64,000 nucleotides of DNA, taken from Guillardia theta CCMP2712 (taxonomy: Eukaryota; Cryptophyceae; Pyrenomonadales; Geminigeraceae). The position numbers were made by a program, and so were the translations under genes. Below, in pieces: positions 46,600-57,600 of this stretch (position 1 is its first letter; the number at the start of each line of letters is the position of its first letter). Below the pieces are notes generated by a model. The model saw nothing but the letters and a program-made list of their open reading frames with translations. It did not search any database and was not told where the DNA came from. The stretch is from the NCBI RefSeq assembly GCF_000315625.1, contig NW_005434637.1, positions 48,505 to 112,504 on the forward strand. Reading direction: 5' to 3'.

Positions 46600-49500
46600 T
46601 GTGCTGTGCAGGTGCGAGCGCTGGGGTACACGAGAGCTGGAGAAGGAGACGTTGTTCACTCCAATGGATGGGTGCAATCTCGCGATCAAAGCTTGCCAGC
46701 GTCCTCCAAGTGTTTGTCTCCGACCTTCATCTTCTCTGTCACGTTCGTGCAAAGGACGGGGGAGGAGAGCGGAGAGGTAGTGATCAAGAAAGCTCGTGAG
46801 GTATGTTCTATCTACTGCCGTAGGTGAGGATGTTGACTCTTTGTAGGATTTTGAGAGTCTTCATCAACTGCTAGAGGAGGGGTGTACGGATGAAGCAGCG
46901 AGATTGTCCCTGCCTCATCTCCCTGGAAAAAAGTTCTTCAGCGCTAACTCTCACGGGTGTAGCAAAGGGTTTCTTATCTTGTGTCTGATTGAGGAGCAGG
47001 CATCTCAACAAGCGTCTTGTTCGCTACTTCGGTTACATCCATTCTTTGCTCTCCTCTGACCATGCTAAGAAGTAACCTCTCCATCACCTTACTTGGAACA
47101 TGCTGACAGCCATGCGCTCTGCCAGGAGCAAACACCTGTTAGCTTTCCTTATCGATGAGAGGTTTCGTGATCTTGACTCATCGGCAAAAGATTCTCGAAA
47201 GTTGGAAGCCCTCATAGAAGAAACATTCTTGCAGCAGAGCCAGCGACGAGATCTCATGTCGGAACAAGAACCGCAACTTGAAAGCTCCCAACCAGTGCGG
47301 GCCGTGCAAGCCAAGTTCCTCCAAAGCGCAACCCTCCCTGCTGGGGCTCTCAGAAAGAGCCCGACCGTGAGCGGAGCGTCCGACTTGATCAGAGGAGAGA
47401 CTGAATCTGCAAAGGATGAAGAGATCAGACTGTTGAAATCCAAGATCGCTGCTCTTGAGAAGAACCAGACTGCTTGGATTCATTGCCTTCAGCAGTTCTT
47501 GTTCGCTACGATTTTCGACAGCTCAAGGCAAGAGGAGCAGAGGCAGAGGTGCGGCTCTTCTCTACTGAGACAGGGAAGGAGGTCTCACGTGATGGAGTCA
47601 GGTTGGAGGAGAAGCTTCGTCAGGCCATCAAAAAGAACAAGGACGGAAAGGTGCGCCATGATCTCCTTTCCCACACCATGACTGGAGTGTTCCAGGTCTC
47701 AAAGGCCAAAATCCTTCGGCTCAAATTTCCCAGCGACTGGAAGCTTGTACCCGAGCTAACTCTGACGGAAGTCAGAGGCGGAAGCAGCACTTGCTATCTT
47801 AGGTGGGAGCCCCGGCAGGTGGAACTGAGGATGTTTGCCCTCAGTAGTGCTGACTTGCTTTCTCGTGAGGTCACTTGCGACGTTGAGTTGACGGGGAGGC
47901 GTCTGGGAATGTCCTTTCAGTGCAACGTCTCGATCAGTGTGGGGGTACATGGAGAGCTGCAAGCTTCCTTCCTCAACGATACTCATTCCTGCCTCATCGT
48001 TCGCTTCCTCCGCGACCCCAAGGTTGACGTATACACCTCGGGCACACAAGTGAGCTGGGCAAATGTCCCCATGCCGATCAGAGACGCGGTGGACGCAGAG
48101 ATAAGAAGACATGTGGAGAACATCTTGAGGAAGGCGTTGAACCCTCCTGCTACCCTGAGCTTCCAGCTGTCTCCCAGCGAAGATTCTGCTGCCCCCCCAC
48201 GTCATGTCGAGACGAATTCTCCTGCAGCTACAAGAGCAGGGAGTGATTTGCGCAAGCAGAGACAAGACGAGGGTGCGTCATGTGTGATGCCTGCAAGTTC
48301 ACCTGTAAGAGCAGCAGCAGGAGGCGAAGGCGGGAGGGGAGCGACTAGCACCATCACGGAGGGCAGCATCGGGTTGACTGTAGGGCGAGTAGACGAGGGG
48401 GCTCCTCTTCAAATCCTGTCGGTGGCCAAGGGAAGCGCTGCGGCCAAGTCGATGCTGATCCATGTGATATCGCGAGGAGGGCGGTGGAGAGGCGGGCAAA
48501 GAAGTAGAACAAGGAGGAGGTAGCAAAAGAAAGGCGGCAAAAAGGCGAGAGAGATTAGACGAGGAAGCAGGAGGAAGGGACGAGGGAGGTGGAGGATGTT
48601 TGCATGTTTCTGATGTATAGTGAGCAGAAATTCGATGAGCTCGTGGAGATCGGCACACAGCAGGTGTCCGACGCTCGTCTTGAAGTCGTTGCAGATCTCT
48701 TGAGATGGCCAGCAGGGCTGGATCGGAGCGCGAGAATGATCCAGGTGAGGAAGGGACGGTAGTTCGTGCTCTGAGCTGATCTCTTCCAGCTCACCTTGAG
48801 GAGGCAAAGAGCTCTCGCCTATGCCAACATCGAACAGCTGCGACCGGACGAGGACAACCCGAGCGAAGAGTCCTCAGGAGGAGGGAGCGATTGGCAAGAG
48901 AAGCCCTCGAGCGTGCGACGTCAGAGCAGCGGCAAGAGGGAGAGCAAGGCGAGCAAGAAGGAAGAATCACATCGGTTGCCTGCTAACGAGCTGATCGAGT
49001 TTGAATCCCTGGGGATGACGGTGGAGATTGGAGCTCTGGACGGTGTCACGAGGATCCGAAAGTTTAAGTACGGAGGGCCGGCGGAGCAGAGCGAGCTCCT
49101 GCTGATCGGCGACGAAGTCGTTATGATCGATCGACAGAAAGTCCCGGGCAACATCTCAGCGGCCGCCACACGGCTGAGGAGGATGGCGGAGATGATCGCT
49201 GGGTCCAAGAGGCTGGTGGAGGTCACGGTGAGGCGAAAGGGGGCATGGGGGGGGAGCGAGACAGTTGCGAATGTGAATCTCCTGAGGTGAACAACACCCT
49301 CTTGCTAGCTCTTCGTTGTTGGAGCTGATTGTGATTTCTAGCTGTCCGAACGAGTCTTCATCAGAGGGATCCGACTACGTGCTCTTGCTGCGTCCCTCTA
49401 CCTCCTCCATCTCACCTACTGCATGCAGGTGTTTGTCGACTCCGGCGATTCGGCCGATGAGGATGCGAAGAGAAGGTCTGAAGAGATTCGACGGAGAAAC

Positions 49501-49601
49501 GTGGCCAGGCAGAGTCAGCAGCAACTTTACAGGCACCTGACGGGAAGGAATTTCATCAACGAGCTCTCAGGGATGGTTACAGAAGCTATAGAGAGCTTGT
49601 G
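46600..49601 (+). CDS. PX-domain protein with two PDZ domains (multi-exon)
   Basis: Exons ~46612-46800 and from 46848 encode a PX-like domain: FIFSVTFVQRTGEE, EVVIKKAREDFESLHQLLEE, LPHLPGKKFF and HLNKRLVRYFGYI. PX domains bind phosphoinositides on endosomes. A coiled-coil-like exon follows (RLLKSKIAALEKNQ, ~47430). An unassigned ~220-aa beta-rich region follows (~47515-48170: ELTLTEVRGG, SISVGVHGELQASFLND, RDAVDAEIRRHVENILRKAL). PDZ 1 begins at GSIGLTVGRVDEGAPLQILS (~48363) and PDZ 2 is at LGMTVEIGALDGVTRIRKF...LLLIGDEVVMID (~49007-49150). The last exon ends with SGMVTEAIESL and TGA at 49601. Start and several junctions are unresolved. A sorting-nexin-27-like combination (PX plus PDZ) is the nearest concept, but order and number differ. 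Confidence 0.6.
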
Positions 49602-50274
49602 AGGCCTTAAACTGGTAGATACCGAGTACCGTAGGCTGAGCTTGAATGCTTAAGGCTGATCACTCATGACAAAGTGAAGTCTGGTCATCCGTCATGTCGG
49701 TCCTCCCAACTTGGCAACCCGGGTGGTCAAACGCTCCGAGGCTCATTCACTGACTCCGGGCTTTTAAAAATCATTGTCGAGCCTCGGAGGAGGCTTGCCC
49801 CTGACGGTCCATGCCAGTGGCATGGCCCATGCCACTGGCATGCCACTGGACTGCGGGCCGCAGTCCCCGAGTCCGGCGAGATCACACTCGGCGCGGCAAC
49901 GACCGGACTGCCTGGCACCGGGCCGGCCTGCCGGACTCCACCGTACTCGATCTCTTCTTTACTCAAAGTTAAGTCAAAACTTGAATCAGTACGAGGGCAA
50001 TCCTGAGGAGAGGCAAGAAGCCTCAAGTTTTCAAAGTTAAGTCAAAACTTGTCGAACACTGTTAGGCCGGGCCGCTGCTGTACGGTCCGGGCCTAAAACA
50101 AATGGCAGCGAAGGAGAGGAAGGCTTTGAGCTGACGAAAGATCCTGGACCGGATGCGTTTGCCACCTGAGACGTTCCATCACTCGCGGGCCCTGAAGCCG
50201 GATCAGTTTATGAAACCAATAGATAACGGTTGGCGATATCCGTTACGTGCTGGCCCTACCCGGAAATAGCTTTC
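49602..50274. repeat. GC-rich palindromic patch with TTTACTCAAAG core (copy 3)
   Basis: Contains a 33-bp near-perfect palindrome at 49810-49842, GC-rich palindromic sequence to ~49940, the core TTTACTCAAAGTTAAGTCAA at 49958, ATCAGTACGAGGGCAATC at 49985, and a partial second core at ~50028-50050. The last ~200 bp lead into the next gene and should contain its promoter. Confidence 0.75.
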
Positions 50275-52811
50275 ATGGCGGCGGAGGCGTTTGGCCGCGC
50301 GACCATGTCGATAGGACGCGCGTCTCTCTCTGGCATGCAGGGTACAGGGGGGTCAGCGGTTTTGCAGGATGAGCTGGCAATGGTGGGCATCGTGCTTGAG
50401 GTGCGCGAGGTCATGTGCTGCTGCTGAGATGATGGCTGACCGAAATGCTGGGTAGGGATCCAAGATCATGAGGGTCGTGGCAGGGAGTCCAGCGCATCTG
50501 GCCTGCCGAGACGATGTGAGGATCGAGGCAGGGGATGCTGTGATAGCGGTTGATGGGATGCCGGTGAGGGAGCATGCATGCCGGTTTTCCGAGATGCTGA
50601 GAGTGTTTCCCTCCAGGTCGACGATCGTACTGCACCTCGTGCTCTGAGTCAAAACAAATTCCCAGGAACTATGGTGAGTGACAGATAACGTGGAGGAAAG
50701 CTTGCAAGCTCATCAGTCCTCATCCTGTAGGTGGAAGTTACCATCGAGAAAAGATCAAGAATCAACAGCGGGAGTACATACGATTTTCTCGGCATGGAAA
50801 GAAAGCGCAACCAAGAGCGGGTCAAGTTTGATGTGAGGACCTGATAAATGTTGACATCGAGCCATGACTGACTGAGGTGTGTCAGTTGACAAGGCAGAGC
50901 GCTGATAGCCTTGAGTTGCAACGGAAGATGTCTGAGTTAGCAGACCACTGCCTTGGTGAGCGGCAAGATCAGGTCGATTTGCATCGTCAGCTAAAGGAGC
51001 TTTCCGAGCTTCTGGTGGCTCACAATGTAGCAAAGGAAGCGTGGGTCACCAATCACATCTTGAGCAAGGACGAGGCCCTCAAGTTCCCCGACCATTACCT
51101 TGGTGCGAATGCTGAGAAGTCTCGCGAAATGTTGCGCACGACGGATGAGATCAAACATTTGAAGAAGGAGCTTGAAAGTGTTCGAGCAAGCGAAAGAAAG
51201 ACTAAAGCAGAGCTGATTGAAGCAAAATTGGTCTTGAAACATTCGGAATCGGAGACCATGCAGCTGCTGCAGCAATCGAACGTTGAACTTGAACAGTGCT
51301 ACAAGAAGTTGCAAAAAGAAAGTGAACGGGCAGATTTACATGAGAAACGAGCAGAGCAGGCCCTGCACAAGCTGCGAACAGAGCAGGGCATTAATGAGGA
51401 TCTGCGAGCTGAGATCGCCAAGCAGCTACAAGTCACGACGACGTTGGAACAAAGTGGTTCAGAGAACCTCGAGAAAGCGGCGCGAAAGATAAATCACGTC
51501 GAGGAAGACCTGCTCTCTGCCCATCGAGAGATCAAGATGCTCCAGGAGAGTGAAAGTATCCTGATGAAACGAGTCAATGCTCTCCAAAACCTGAGACTGA
51601 ACGATGTTGCTGCCGAAGAGACTGCGCGACAGGTATCGCATTCCTTGCACCGCTGCTTGTGGATTGATCATTTGATCAGCTCAAGGCATGGTCCGATGAA
51701 ATCTTATTCTTAAGAAGGACCAAAGACCAGATCGAAGAAGAGAGACGGTCAGGTACCTTGTCTTCGTTTTCTTGCTCATGACAATCGGTACAAGAATTTT
51801 GAGGGAGCAGCTCTACGACAAGAAGGAGGAGATCATGGAGCTCAAGAAGCAAGAATGCAACAAGGTGCTGTGAATTTTGACTTTCCGCTTATGCTCACAC
51901 TGCTCTGCGTTGCTCTTGCTCTCTCAAGACCAACTTCGAAACACTGCAAAGGAAGATCAAAGAAAAAGAAAGCATCATTGCTACCCAAGCAGCTGAAAAA
52001 GTGCAGTGCGAGTTAACAAAGATGAAACGCTAACAATGATTTTGTAGAATGCTCTTGAGAACGAATTGATGATGTGCAAACAGAATCAGACAGCCACGAG
52101 TGACATTCATCAGGGAGGGCACCGATCTTGGCACCATCTCCTGTTCTACAATGAAACTTCCGAAGATTTATCAAGTTTGATCGTTTCGGTGAAATCACGC
52201 TCTTTTTGACCTGAGACTATGGCCACTTCTTATTACCTTTCTGCAGATGTCATTTTGTCTTTTACTTGCATTTGTTGTCAACGCTACTCCATGGGAGAGT
52301 CTCAAAATTCTCCAAGAACTCCTTGGTGAGAAACACCAAGGAATCGAGTTCTATACGAGTTGGATAACATGTATGCAGTTGCCATATCTAGCATTCTCTT
52401 CATTCTTTTCGCCACTCTCTCGCTCTTCAAATTCATTCTTCTGCTTGTAAGATTCTTCAAAGGCTCGTCAAGTGCCCGCAAGGAGTGAGTCGCAGCCTCG
52501 CAATGGCGACTGGGAACTGAATTGCCGGCAGGCGACTACCTGAAGTGACTCCGCTCCTGTCAAACGATCAGGGTGCTCATGTCCAGTATCAGACGATAGA
52601 GCCGCAGAGGGAGTGCGGCATGGAGGAAGGAAGAGCGACAGCATGCCGTAGCGGTGCAATAGAGAGCACGAGGGGCACATCCCTTGGCTACTCCGACACT
52701 CAGCGCTACTCGGGTGAGTCCTGGAGACGAGAGTCGACGAGGTCACGAGAGGACCGATTGGCGGCATTGGAAGGAACACTGAAGGGGCGCCGGGAGTTGT
52801 TGCTGGCTTGA
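50275..52811 (+). CDS. PDZ, coiled-coil, single-TM scaffold protein (multi-exon)
   Basis: Starts MAAEAFGRATMS. A PDZ domain spans the first exons (MVGIVLE, IMRVVAGSPAHLA, IEAGDAVIAVDGMPV, STIVLHLVEV). From ~50885 to ~52100 the protein is a long coiled coil (SADSLELQRKMSELADHCL, HLKKELESVRASERK, REQLYDKKEEIMELKK). Near 52350-52480 an exon encodes ELDNMYAVAISSILFILFA continuing as hydrophobic sequence and ending in positive residues, one TM helix. The last exon joins in phase (intron 52487-52533 by my count) and gives a ~90-aa hydrophilic tail ending RRELLLA, stop 52809-52811. The exon just before the TM is unresolved. The layout suggests a membrane-anchored tether or scaffold; it lies directly after another PDZ gene on the same strand. 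Confidence 0.65.
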
Positions 52812-52875
52812 TATGTGTTGAGGGATGGATGAACGTTTATTCTTTCTCACCTGCACCTGCCGCCATTCAATAGCC

Positions 52876-52950
52876 TCAATAGCCTTCGCGTCAATAGCCT
52901 TCGCGTCAATAGCCTTCGCGTCAATAGCCTTCGCGTCAATAGCCTTCGCG
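52876..52950. repeat. 15-bp tandem repeat (5 perfect units)
   Basis: TCAATAGCCTTCGCG repeated exactly five times, directly abutting the stop codon of the minus-strand gene. As 15 bp is a codon multiple, the minus strand reads KAIDA repeats. A stop-codon-bypassing splice at CGG-GTGACG would be needed to include them. Confidence 0.93.
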
Positions 52951-53704
52951 TCACCCGCAGATGCGAGGCCATTCCTCTTGCCCGATGCCCGGACGAAACT
53001 CATCGCGGAAGTCATGCCATATCACAAAGTCGGTCAGCCAGCGCCCGTCCGGAGCTCGCTTCAGCTCCCAGCCAAGCTTGGCAAGCATCCCTGACCAGGC
53101 TTGTCCCGCAGCCGTGCAGGAGTCGAGCTGTACCTCGAGGAAGACGCGGTCTTCATCGATGAAGTAGGCGTCTGAGGGAAAGCTGTGCTCATAGTCGCAC
53201 ATGAGCAGGTGAAACTGAGATGATGGGTTCCGAAACACCCCGGAGAGCGCCGACGCAGACGCCGTTCCCACCATCCACCGCAGCTGCAGCTTGAAGCGAT
53301 CGGTCGACATCTTGAGCAGCATGGAGGCGCCGGTATCCGCCAGCGGATGATCATTATGCCTGAGCGCATCGAGGATGTGCGTGATAGATTCCTGGGGAGA
53401 GAGCGCGCTCGGAGGCATCGCTACATGGTGAGCTTCAACTTGCCTGATCCGATTCCTTAGCTCGTCATTCCACCCGCTGTCCCCTGTCCTATGGATCATT
53501 TCAGATCGTGACATAACTCGAAGATGCCGTCTGCAGCGATGATGTTGCTCGTTCTCTCCTAACCAAGTTGTCTTCTTCCTGAACTGCGCAAGTGAAACGC
53601 TGTATCCTGAACTGAAAAGATCAGGCATGTGAAAACAAAGCGAATATCAGTGCTTACCATTCGACTTTGAGTTCATAATCGTCAGGACTATCATTGCAAT
53701 CCAT
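52951..53704 (-). CDS. Conserved-looking protein of unknown function, 235 aa (2 exons)
   Basis: Exons 53704-53658 and 53611-52951 with a 46-nt GT-AG intron join to 708 nt (235 aa). An upstream in-frame Met at 53728 is an alternative start. No domain recognised. The protein is soluble, with no signal peptide or TM. Well-ordered stretches include SITHILDALRHNDHPLADTG, FHLLMCDYEHSF, AYFIDEDRVFLEVQLDS and WLTDFVIWHDFRDEF. Trp and aromatic residues are frequent in the last 80 residues, suggesting a compact fold. The stop is 140 bp from the convergent PDZ/coiled-coil gene. Confidence 0.75.
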
Positions 53705-54651
53705 CTCCACGCCCTTGATATACTCCATACGTGACTTTTTGGTCTCGTCTTTGTCTCTGACCCATTCGCCTCTACCATGTTGCTCTTGCACCGTCGTGTG
53801 CAGATTCCGTCCAGCCCTGTTCGAAACTCTGGAATTTGCCTTTCCTCTCTCTCTTCTCCTCTCTTCTTCTCTCTTCTTCTCTCTCCTTCACTTCATTGCA
53901 TCACTCCGCCTCGTTTCGCCTGCGCCCCATGTTGCGGAATCACCCCGAAGGGGTACCCCCTACCCTTACTTCTGTGGTGAAATTACCCCACCCCCATCCA
54001 TCACTAACTAGGGGTTTTAATTTACCGCTCAATCGAAGCACCGGTGGTATCGTATTTCACTTTTTGTTTTATCACCCGTACCTGAGAAACAAATTTCTCA
54101 GTTCGCAAGGAGGTTCTTCCTGTACCCCCTGACTTATCACCCCTCTTAATTACTACCCTACCCCCTCAAATTCGAGTGTCCCCAACATCGGGGTCCTACC
54201 CCTTTAGACTTATGGGATCGCAATAACAAGTTCGTTATGGCAACAAAGTTGGCCAGGAGGCGAGAAGGAGGAGCGAGCGAGAGGAGAAAGAAGGCGAAGA
54301 GATGTATTGGTATGAAGAAGATCAGAGACGTGTAGAAAGGAAGAGCTCTAGGAGGAGAGGTTGCTCTTGCTCTAGTCTTATTTAATGTCTGATGTTGGAG
54401 CAAACCCATCTTACCTGGTCCCTGGTTCTCGCACAAGGTTGCATCAACTGACCATTCTTCGTTCCAGGGAACCATGATTGGAGTACCAGTCTGCTATTGA
54501 AGGAGCATGGTCGATCCAACAGTCTGAAATATTCATGTGAAGCTGACATTCTTTCGGGACCATTCCATCGCATTACAAACGATGAATTTGAATCACAAGT
54601 CTTGATGACTTAACACTTCTCTCAACATTCTCCTGGTTCTGTCTTGTGGAT
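53705..54651. promoter_or_regulatory. Divergent intergenic region with CCTACCCC-rich stretch
   Basis: 53830-53900 is TC-rich. 53940-54180 contains GGGGTACCCCCTACCC and other CCTACCCC words. The rest is ordinary. Promoters for both flanking genes should lie here. No gene seen. Confidence 0.45.
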
Positions 54652-57600
54652 AATGAAAAAAATCGTCATACTTCTATTCGTTGGTTCAATAAGCGCTAAC
54701 CCAATCAGCGATGGGTTTGTGGACATGGTGGGAAAAAAGCAGCATTTCTCACGACTACTCGTTGACTTGTGCCTGGTTGCAGTTCACAGACCCGATTTTG
54801 GGTGAGATTACATCTCATTGCGGTTTCAATCAATCGACAGGACCACAACCATTCCTGCATGCTCTGATTGGTGATCTCGTATTGTTGTTTAAGTCGGGCT
54901 TTGACAATGCCTATGCAAGATGGCCAAATTTTTCCATATGTGAACTCATGTTATGTACTGAAGCCCAATGGTTTGTGTTTGACTTGTTCGATCTCATTGA
55001 GATGTTGAATTTTCCTTCTCCGATGGGCAGGGATGCCCGACTGTGATGTAATCGAGGTGAGCAGTGAGTGCTGTCATGGCTGGCTTGACTTGAGGTGGCA
55101 GGGAGAATGTTCGCCGTCCTCGTCATCCTGTCGTTATGTCTACTTGATCGAGTCTCTCCTCGTCTTCGGCCTTGTGAGTTTCCCCAGTTGCTTACCGCAT
55201 GCACCCCTCCTAACTCCCCTTAAGGTCTGGGTGGTTATCTTGAGCGTGGGGTCGTGCTTCTACTGTCTGTTTGGATCAAGGGTTTGTAAAGGTGTTCTCT
55301 CGTGCTTCTTGCTTGCGCTTAACAAGGCTTGTAACTCGCTGCATGGAAATCGATAGGAATGGAAGATTACTCGTATGAGCTAAGTTCGAACAATGTCGAG
55401 ACGTCCGCTGGTGGCCGCCGTTTGATGTCGCATACCATCCTTGCGCTTTCAACTCTCATCGCTCTCATTTCACTCTTCGGATTGGTTTTTGTTTACGGGG
55501 GATTTTCTGACCTTTTTTCATTTCTCAAGGTGAGAGATTCACTATCAGAGTTTTGATGATCTTGATTGCTGTGATCAAAATGATGCCTCCCGTTGTTTTG
55601 GTTGAAACTGTGTGCTGGGGCAAAATTACATGACGATCTTTGCGCCAACGATATTATGACAACATTCTTGTTCATGGCAGGGAGTTCAGTCGGCTACGAA
55701 CCTTCCTCAAACATTCTCTTCAAGAGCGGAGATGTCAATTTCGACATGCACGATGGAAAGAAGCATCTTCCTATTGAACAAGAACGACTTGCTCGATGAC
55801 GGCAGCGGGCGGATTGGCGAGCATCATCGACTGAAAAATCTGGTGAACATGACGATGGAGGCAGGGAGAGATCTGCAGAAGGTGATGTAAACTCCCTGTG
55901 GATGGTCGTTTGACAAGAGACTAGATGATTGTTGAGCTGCAAGTTCTTGTCGAGGGATGTTCCAAAGGAGCACAGGACTGCTTTCCGTAAGATTTTACAA
56001 TGTGCTGGTGTCGACGGCTGACTCGCTATTGCTATTGATTCTTCCTTGCAAAACAATAGCAACATGACAGACTTGTACAAAACCAACCTGTGTACATTCA
56101 CAACACAGAATCCTCTAGGGGAACATGACGTGGGCGTCCCAAGTACGCTGTTAAACGCGCATGAAAACCCGGCATGCCGAGATCTCCTCAACGGGTCGCT
56201 GATCGCATGCCCTTGCTGTCGAGTTTGTAAAGATCTCCTGAGTGCTGTTGACAACCTGATCGTAATTTCTCTCGACACCTCCGAGGTGAAGGTGACGGGA
56301 GTTGCGCAGGACTCAATGCCGGACCAAGAAGATCTTGACTTCCTCAACATCACTTACCCCCCAGAGCAAGTCAGTCTCTACCATCTGTTCCAGCTTGCTT
56401 CGACTGACGTCACGTGCGCAGATTGCAGATGCGGCCAGGACTTACTTTGATCAATACAGGTGAAGTAGAATGTTTTTTCTCTGCTCGCTCGCATCGCTCA
56501 CTGTCATCCTTGCAACTTTGCAGATCAACGATTCAGTCAGTGCACGAGTCTCTCCTTCCTGTCAATCTTTCCGTTGAGAATGCGAGCGCGACTTTGAAAG
56601 CCTATGACACACAAGTAAAACAGCCGTGATTCGAGGCGACAAGACATGCTGATACTGATTCTGTAGGTTATCATGCTCGACATATTGTTTTGGTTTCCAG
56701 CTATCGTTGCTACTTTTTTCATCATCGTCGTCGAGACATGTCGCAAGAACGCTCAAAGCTCAACGTTGGAATGGACAACTATCCAGGGCGACATGATCAG
56801 CGAGCTGGAACAGGAGGAGGAAGACAACAAGTCTCCTGGCCTCCTCCTTCATCGCCTCCTAGCAGGCAGCGAGCGGAAACTTCTTTGGATCGCCTTTGGG
56901 ATGGGACTTGCATCTACCGTTCTCCTTACCGGTGAAGTTGAAACCTCGTCCTGCCTCCCGTCTCCTCTCTCTCCTTCTTGTTCTCCGTCTCCCCCTCTGG
57001 GTTGTGTTCTCTCGCTCATATTTCGTCGCTGAGCAGCCCCGTCTTTCGCCATGCTCTCCATTGCGACACTTCCTCTCAACGACTTGTACGATCGAAGTTT
57101 CTCTTGCTCATTCTCCTCTCCTCTCCTCTCCTTTTCTCTTCTCCTCTGTTTCCTCTCCTCCTTTTTCCTTTCCTTTCTTCTCCTCTGCTTTGCTTTGCTC
57201 TGCTCTCCTCGCTTTGTTTGCATGGTTTTGCTTCAGTCCATTGCCATGGCTCATTTCGCCTCAAGGTGTACCATCATCCCAACCACGGGAGGTAGCGCTT
57301 CTGCCTTGCTTGCTTTGCTCGATATGGGAGGTTCTTTGCATCAGACGATGAGGTGAGATGATGGAGATGTGAAGGAGGAAGAGGAGAGGGAGGAATGGGG
57401 TTAAGAAACAGATCATGGATGAGTTGTCGATAGAATAATGATGACTTTCAACAGAAGACTTGTCTTGGCACATTCCAAATCCAATTTGAAAGGAGACGAT
57501 AAAAGATCTGCAGCAAGCAAATTTGTCGAAGATTGCCTCATCTTTCCAGATGGCAAAGTGAGTGACGGGCATCAACAGATTTGAGTCTCATCTTTGACAT

